Assembly: GCF_026213295.1 (NCBI RefSeq)
Contig: NC_079426.1
Coordinates: forward strand, 25,504,402 to 25,568,401
DNA length: 64,000 nt
Origin: Gadus chalcogrammus
Lineage: Eukaryota; Chordata; Actinopteri; Gadiformes; Gadidae
Direction: 5' to 3'
How positions within the stretch are numbered: the stretch's first letter is position 1; every line of letters starts with the position of its first letter. Under the pieces are notes generated by a model. The model did not search any database. It saw only the letters and a list, made by a program, of their open reading frames with translations, and was not told the DNA's origin. Of this stretch, positions 49,205 through 64,000 are shown piece after piece. Position numbers and translations under genes: made by a program.

Positions 49205-50005
49205 CACACACACACAGGTAAAGCAATAGGAGCCTGCATTGGCTAAAGTTGTTGCGATGCGCGTTATTTTATAACAGGGAGGGGCAAAGTTGTGCATTAC
49301 ATTGATCCTGAAAGCCTATGTCCTAGAATAATTCATTTGTATTCCGTTTTAGGCCATCTCACTAAAGGTCACTTAATTGTCGCATATTTAAGCTCACCAA
49401 GTCCAGTATTCAGAATGAAAAGCATTTATTCACAAATACGTTCTATTTTTTTGACAAGCGGAGCCGACAGTCATGTGCAAGTATGCAAATTAGCCATGTG
49501 CGGCAAACAGAAGATAGACGCAATGAACTGATTTTTGTGCATTGTTGTGGATATGTAGGCTGTTTAGTTGTGGTTGTTTGTGGTCGTATTATTGAAACAG
49601 TCTTGCCTTGGAGTTGGAGAAGTTGGAGTGATTGTGTGAATGTGCGAGAGAGAGCGCACCTGCCGTGGTGATGTTGGGCTTGTAATGGGCTTATATGTGA
49701 TCAATGATGTATCTGTCTGATCGTATTAGCTGTAGATGGATGGTTAAATAATGTCACAAGATCGGTCATACTGCAGGCTCTCATTTGCAAATGCACTGAT
49801 TGTGTGCCCGTCTCCGATATGCTATATACCTGGCATTTATTCAGTTCATGTTCTTCTGAGTGCGCAAGAACGGTGCCAATTATTGTCGTGTTTGCATTGT
49901 AATGCACAACTTTGCCCCTCCCTGTTATAAAATAACGCGCATCTCAACAACTTTAGCCAATGCAGGCTCCTATTGCTTTACCAGTGTGTTTAAAGTGTGT
50001 GCGTG

Positions 50006-50351
<346 letters not shown>

Positions 50352-51124
50352 CTCTCTCCGACCACATGTCACAAGATCGGTCATACTGCAGGCTCTCATT
50401 TGCAAATGCACTGATTGTGTGCCCGTCTCCGATATGCTATATACCTGGCATTTATTCAGTTCATGTTATGTAATGTTATGGCCTAGCAGGCGACTGCATA
50501 TCGAGAACAATCTGGGGATGAGGACATCCCCGAATATTGTCGGGTATTTCGCACACTGCCATCTCAATATATAGCCTAACATATACAATTATATCACTGT
50601 AGGCTACTAGACACAAATGTATTTTCCACTAGCTAATGGTGGTCATTACATTGTAGTGAAACTAGTAAAGACAACACAGCTTTATGTTACAGCGAAACAT
50701 CGAGGCACTGCAGCTCTGATCGGTTAGACAGCCTTCAAACTTTTAGCGGTCAAGCAAAGAAGAGGGAGGGGCTCGTTCTGCATACCTAATAGCCGGAGTG
50801 AAAAACTAATAGCCGGAGTGAATGACTAATAGCCGGAGTGAATGACTAATAGCCGCGGCTATTAGTCATTCAAATCCGTACGGAATTTTTGCCAAACCGT
50901 ACGGATTTGCACTTTTACCGCGCCATTCTAGGTCCGGATTGTGGCCTTCTTGGCTTTCCATACTCTTGCGTCTAGCGGTGTCGCCAACAGCGAGGTCGGA
51001 CTTGAACAAGCGGGAATATTTTAGGCCACTTGAAACCCAATTCACATGTGAAAAAATAGAGGCTCAATTTATGAAGTTAACTGCCCCAAGTATTCTCTTA
51101 AATGTGAAGCTGGCATTTATTTTC

Positions 51125-51445
51125 TTACGGTGTATATTGTGTGCTTAAACACCAGCCACAAATTAATTTATATTCAAATAATATTTTTCTGGAAACTGTA
51201 GCCAATATTCTAAATTGCATTTTCTTCTCTTCTTCTGCTTTACCGCGCCTCTCGTGCATCTTCGCGTAGAGTCGGTCAACTTTGTTGGCGGCCTGTTGCT
51301 TTAAATATTGCCGCCGTAAAGGATTATGGGATTCCAATCTCTTTTGCTTTCGAAAAGTTTGCTCAGGAGTAACCGGTGCTAAAGGATTCATTGAGGGACC
51401 TTTCCTAAGCATTTTTAGAATTCGAACCGTCCACTTTTCCTCCAA
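51125..51445 (-). CDS. unrecognised basic open frame
   Basis: 106-codon open frame between mcm8 and crls1. I do not recognise it. It is Lys/Arg/Gln-rich, with NPLAPVTPEQTFRKQKRLES and VDRLYAKMHERRGKAEEEKK, which looks like natural coiled-coil-prone protein rather than repeat translation. The first 70 residues look protein-like and the last 25 (after KKM) less so; a GGTAAAG at the HERRG codons could be a donor. It may be an exon of an unknown gene, a retrocopy fragment or chance. Confidence 0.25.
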   Translation of the reverse strand: MEEKWTVRILKMLRKGPSMNPLAPVTPEQTFRKQKRLESHNPLRRQYLKQQAANKVDRLYAKMHERRGKAEEEKKMQFRILATVSRKILFEYKLICGWCLSTQYTP

Positions 51446-51571
51446 GTACTTCGGTCATCTCCTCAGGAAAGGAAATTTCCTATGCAAAACAGAATCCCTA
51501 AAGGCCCCTGCTGTTAACTGGACTTTACACCTCCAACAGAGACACTAACACAATTCAAACACAAACTCCAT

Positions 51572-51577
51572 TTTATT
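51572..51577 (-). terminator. mcm8: mcm8 polyadenylation signal AATAAA
   Basis: Complement of TTTATT, about 285 bp downstream of the mcm8 stop codon and the first canonical signal after it. It implies a short 3' UTR. Confidence 0.5.
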
Positions 51578-51861
51578 TGTATTCTGATCATAAGGCTTAC
51601 AATTACTATAAGAAATCAGAAATAATGAATAAATAACAAACCTATAAAAGTGTCGCACTGTAACGCAACATTTAATAAGCCATCAAAACCATTCAACTCT
51701 TCATATAAATGTTTGAAATCTATGTCTAGGCAGAGATGACCACCATCGCACCTCCAATAAGAGCCACACATCCAGCAGTAGATGTTTGTCAAAGTAACAC
51801 AGTAGAAACTGATTATGAGAGAGGGTTGAGATCAAATCCAGCGGTGTGTGATAGTGGGGGA

Positions 51862-60386
<8,525 letters not shown>

Positions 60387-60398
60387 CTTTAGTTGACA

Positions 60399-61019
<621 letters not shown>

Positions 61020-61020
<1 letters not shown>

Positions 61021-63860
61021 GCTTATGCCAATACCGTAGTTTTTGGAGATTTAAAAGAAAACACCCCGTTATCAGACTTCCACATCAGAGTTATAGTTCA
61101 CGACCCCATAGTGTGACCCAATAAGTTTCAAGACATTCTGATGCATAGTTTTAAATTAAAAGCCCACCAAAATTCAAATATGAGACATATTACATATGAT
61201 TTTGGATTCAATTAAAAGGAAACACCCTGTTATCACAGACTCATTCCATTTCAGGGTCATAGTTCACGACCCCATAGTGTCACCCAATAAGTTTCAGGAC
61301 ATTCTGATGTGTAGTTTCAAATTAAAAGCCCACTAGATATTGAAATATGAGAAATATTAGATGTGATTTTGGATCAATTTAAAAGGAAACGCCCTGTTAT
61401 CACAGACTCATTCCACATTAGGGTTATAGTTCACGACCCCATAGGGTAACCATGTAAGGTTCAAGAAATTCTGATGTGTAGATTTATTAAACCCTCTCCA
61501 CGTAAAGATTTCTGACGTACAATATTTTCTATGTATTATTAAAAATTCTAGTTGTGACAAATTATACATAGTTCTCTTATGCATTACTTTATAAGTAATT
61601 TCAAAATTCTATCACTACCATTATAATTAGTTATTCCTGTTCGATTTCCCATGTCTTCTTATGGCCCTATACCTCCACCACATGGGCCTCAATGATGTTC
61701 ACATGTTTCCCTGGTTTAAATATTTTCACCAGATTTTGATTTACATTGAAAGTTATTCTTTTCTCTTTGTAGGATCACAGTGGATGAGAATAATACGGTC
61801 TTGCAAATATAGGAAACCTATTTTGATGAGTAAGACGAAGTAAAAGAGTGTGAGGATCAACTGTATGTTCAGAGGGTCACCTGAGCTCCATTACTCTACA
61901 GGCCAGCCCCATCTTTGCAGAAACCATTTCACCCCACCAGGAGTTCCACCACTGAACCTCTAGGAAGCAGTATAGGGTCTTCATCTATCAACTTTTGTTC
62001 ACCATTTTATTGTTCTACTTCGATGGATACTGTAACATATTTTTATTCATTAAACTTTGCAATATTTTATTAAATAAAAATGCTATTAGTGGCTAAACAT
62101 CTATTTTTAAAGTGCAAATACAGTAAAATGTATTCTTCTATTTAAATATGAAGTTTAACTGTAACATATCAAGATTTTCTTCGAAACTCTAATCTGGTTA
62201 TATCTGGGTGTCAGACTGTGCAGTGATCAAGGCTTGTAAGATACTGTTACCTCATTACAATTGGTTCACTTATTACATTACAGTTTATTTTGCTCCATAT
62301 GGTATTTAAGTGAACCCAAATGTAATAAATTTTTATGTTATGGCAAAAAATGCGCCAGTATTTTCTTACATAATGTTTTTTTTTTTAATACATTTCTTTA
62401 ATACATTATATTAAGTTGTTACATTGTGGGCTATTACAAGGCTAACTGTAGTTTTTTTTAAAAATATAATTAAATAATAGGATAATGAAAAAAATGAGTT
62501 ACTTATAACGTTTTCTTAATCAAGTTACCAGTATTTGATTTATGTTCTATGAATACATATTAGGACGTCAAAAGATCAATTATGTTTTTCACAAGTGGAC
62601 TGACTGCATTTTAGTATGAACTTTTTTCTTTTATATTATTTTTTATGTAATGCAGAATTGTTTGAATAAAGATTTTCAAAAATGATTTTATAAGATGTTT
62701 TTATTCAGTTTTATCTTCAGATTGTGGACAGATACATTTGTAGCCTATAAATGGTAGTGTTATTTTTTAAATACATAGAAAATATTGTACGTCAGAAATC
62801 TTTACATGGAGAGGGTTTAAAAAATCTACACATTAGAATGTCTTGAACCTTACAAGGTTACCCTATGGCGTGGTGAACTATGACCCTGAAGTGGAATGAG
62901 CCTGTGATAACAGGGCGTTTCCTTTTAAATTTAATCCAAAATCATATCTAATATGTCTCATATTTGAATTTTTGGTGGGCTTTTCATTTGAAACTACACA
63001 TCAGAATATCTTGAAACTTCTTGGGCAACCCTATGGGGTCGAGACTCATTCCTGAAGTGGAATAAGTCTGTGATAACAGGGCGTTTCCTTTTTAATTGAA
63101 TCCAAAATCATATGTAATGTGTCATATTTGAATTTTTGGTCGGCTTTTAATTTGAAACTATGCATCAGAATGTCTTGAAACTTACTGGGTCACACTATGG
63201 GGTCGTGAACCATAACCCTGATGTGGAATAAGTCTGTGATAACAGGGTGTTTCCTTTTACATCTCCGAAAACTACGGTATTGGCATAAGCTTAAATTTTT
63301 CAATTAGTTGGGCTTTTAATTTGAAGCTACAAATCAGAATGTCCTGAAACTTATTGGGTGACCCTATGGGGTCGTGAACTATGACCCTGAAGTGGAATGA
63401 GCCTGATAACAGGGCGTTTCCTTTAAATTGAATCCAAAATGATGTGTAATATGTCTCATATTTAAATTTTGGTGGGCTTTTAATTTGAAACTATGTATCA
63501 GAATGTGTTGAAACTTACTGGGCTACCATATGGGGTCGTGAACTATGACCCTGAAGTGGAATGAGTCTGTGATAACAGGGCATTTCCTTTTAATTTGAAT
63601 CCAAAATCATGTCTAATATGTCTCATATTTCAATTTCTAGTGGGCTTTTAATTTGAAACTACACATCAGAATGTCCTGAAATTTATTGGGTGACCCTATG
63701 GGGTCGTATACTATAACCCTGAAGTGGAATGAGTGTGTGAGAACAAGGCGTTTCCTTTTAAATCTTAAACCTGTTCAACCACTCAATCCGTGGAATGAGT
63801 GTGTGAGAACAGGGCGTTTCCTTTTAAATCTCGTATAAAAAACTATTGGCATAATCTTAC
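61020..63860. repeat. element with opposed 166-bp satellite arrays
   Basis: About 2.7 units at 61030-61485 and about 5.5 units in opposite orientation at 62825-63850. Period 166-167 bp measured from CTGTGATAACAGGGCG-type anchors at 62905, 63071, 63237, 63404 and 63570. The core between (61490-62820) has its own inverted ends (ACCCTCTCCACGTAAAG and its near-complement) and no gene. Confidence 0.8.
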
Positions 63861-64000
63861 GTTTGTCAATTTGTTGGGGTTATATTTGGAAAATACGTAT
63901 CACAACGTCCTTACATTTCCTTTGATAGTATTTACTTTTATTGACTGTCTTTTGGTATGTACCCGTCGAATCCTTTTAATTTGAAACTAGTAGTTACCGT

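Overview
This window is nuclear DNA from a vertebrate, most likely a teleost fish. The evidence is spliced genes with GT-AG introns, very dense (CA)n/(GT)n microsatellites, and many fish-type DNA transposons (hAT, PIF/Harbinger, TTAA-bounded piggyBac-like MITEs), with LINE tails and a tRNA-derived SINE. The extreme dinucleotide-repeat load resembles gadiform (cod-like) genomes, but that is inference.

Three protein-coding genes were recognised, all on the minus strand. From low to high coordinate they are: the first eight coding exons of plcb1 (phospholipase C beta 1; ATG at 14524, reading down to 1878, continuing out of the window); a complete seven-exon crls1 (cardiolipin synthase 1; ATG at 45812, stop at 27357); and the last eight exons of mcm8 (MCM8 helicase; from 60386 down to the stop at 51862). 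The upstream exons of mcm8 lie beyond the window. In human chromosome 20p12 the order MCM8, CRLS1, ..., PLCB1 on one strand is the same, but BMP2, FERMT1, LRRN4, HAO1 and TMX4 lie between CRLS1 and PLCB1. None of these is visible here.

Layout: 1-14.5 kb is plcb1 exons separated by nested MITEs, a SINE, an hAT element and large CA arrays. 14.6-27.3 kb is intergenic: GT and GA repeats, two opposed arrays of an AAACCATACC-type decamer, a TTAA-bounded MITE, and a 4.8-kb Harbinger transposon with both of its genes but damaged. 27.3-45.8 kb is crls1; its third intron is about 13.9 kb and is packed with hAT elements nested in other elements. 46-51 kb is intergenic and holds two large palindromes. 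51.5-64 kb is mcm8, with a hAT inserted in a 197-bp tandem repeat, CA/GT arrays abutting splice acceptors, a duplicated acceptor cassette, and an AT-rich element with opposed 166-bp satellite arrays.

The three genes serve different processes: Gq-coupled inositol-lipid signalling, mitochondrial cardiolipin synthesis, and homologous-recombination or replication helicase function. Their adjacency is ancestral order rather than a functional operon. Most long open frames in the window are translations of microsatellites or transposon debris and are not listed as genes.
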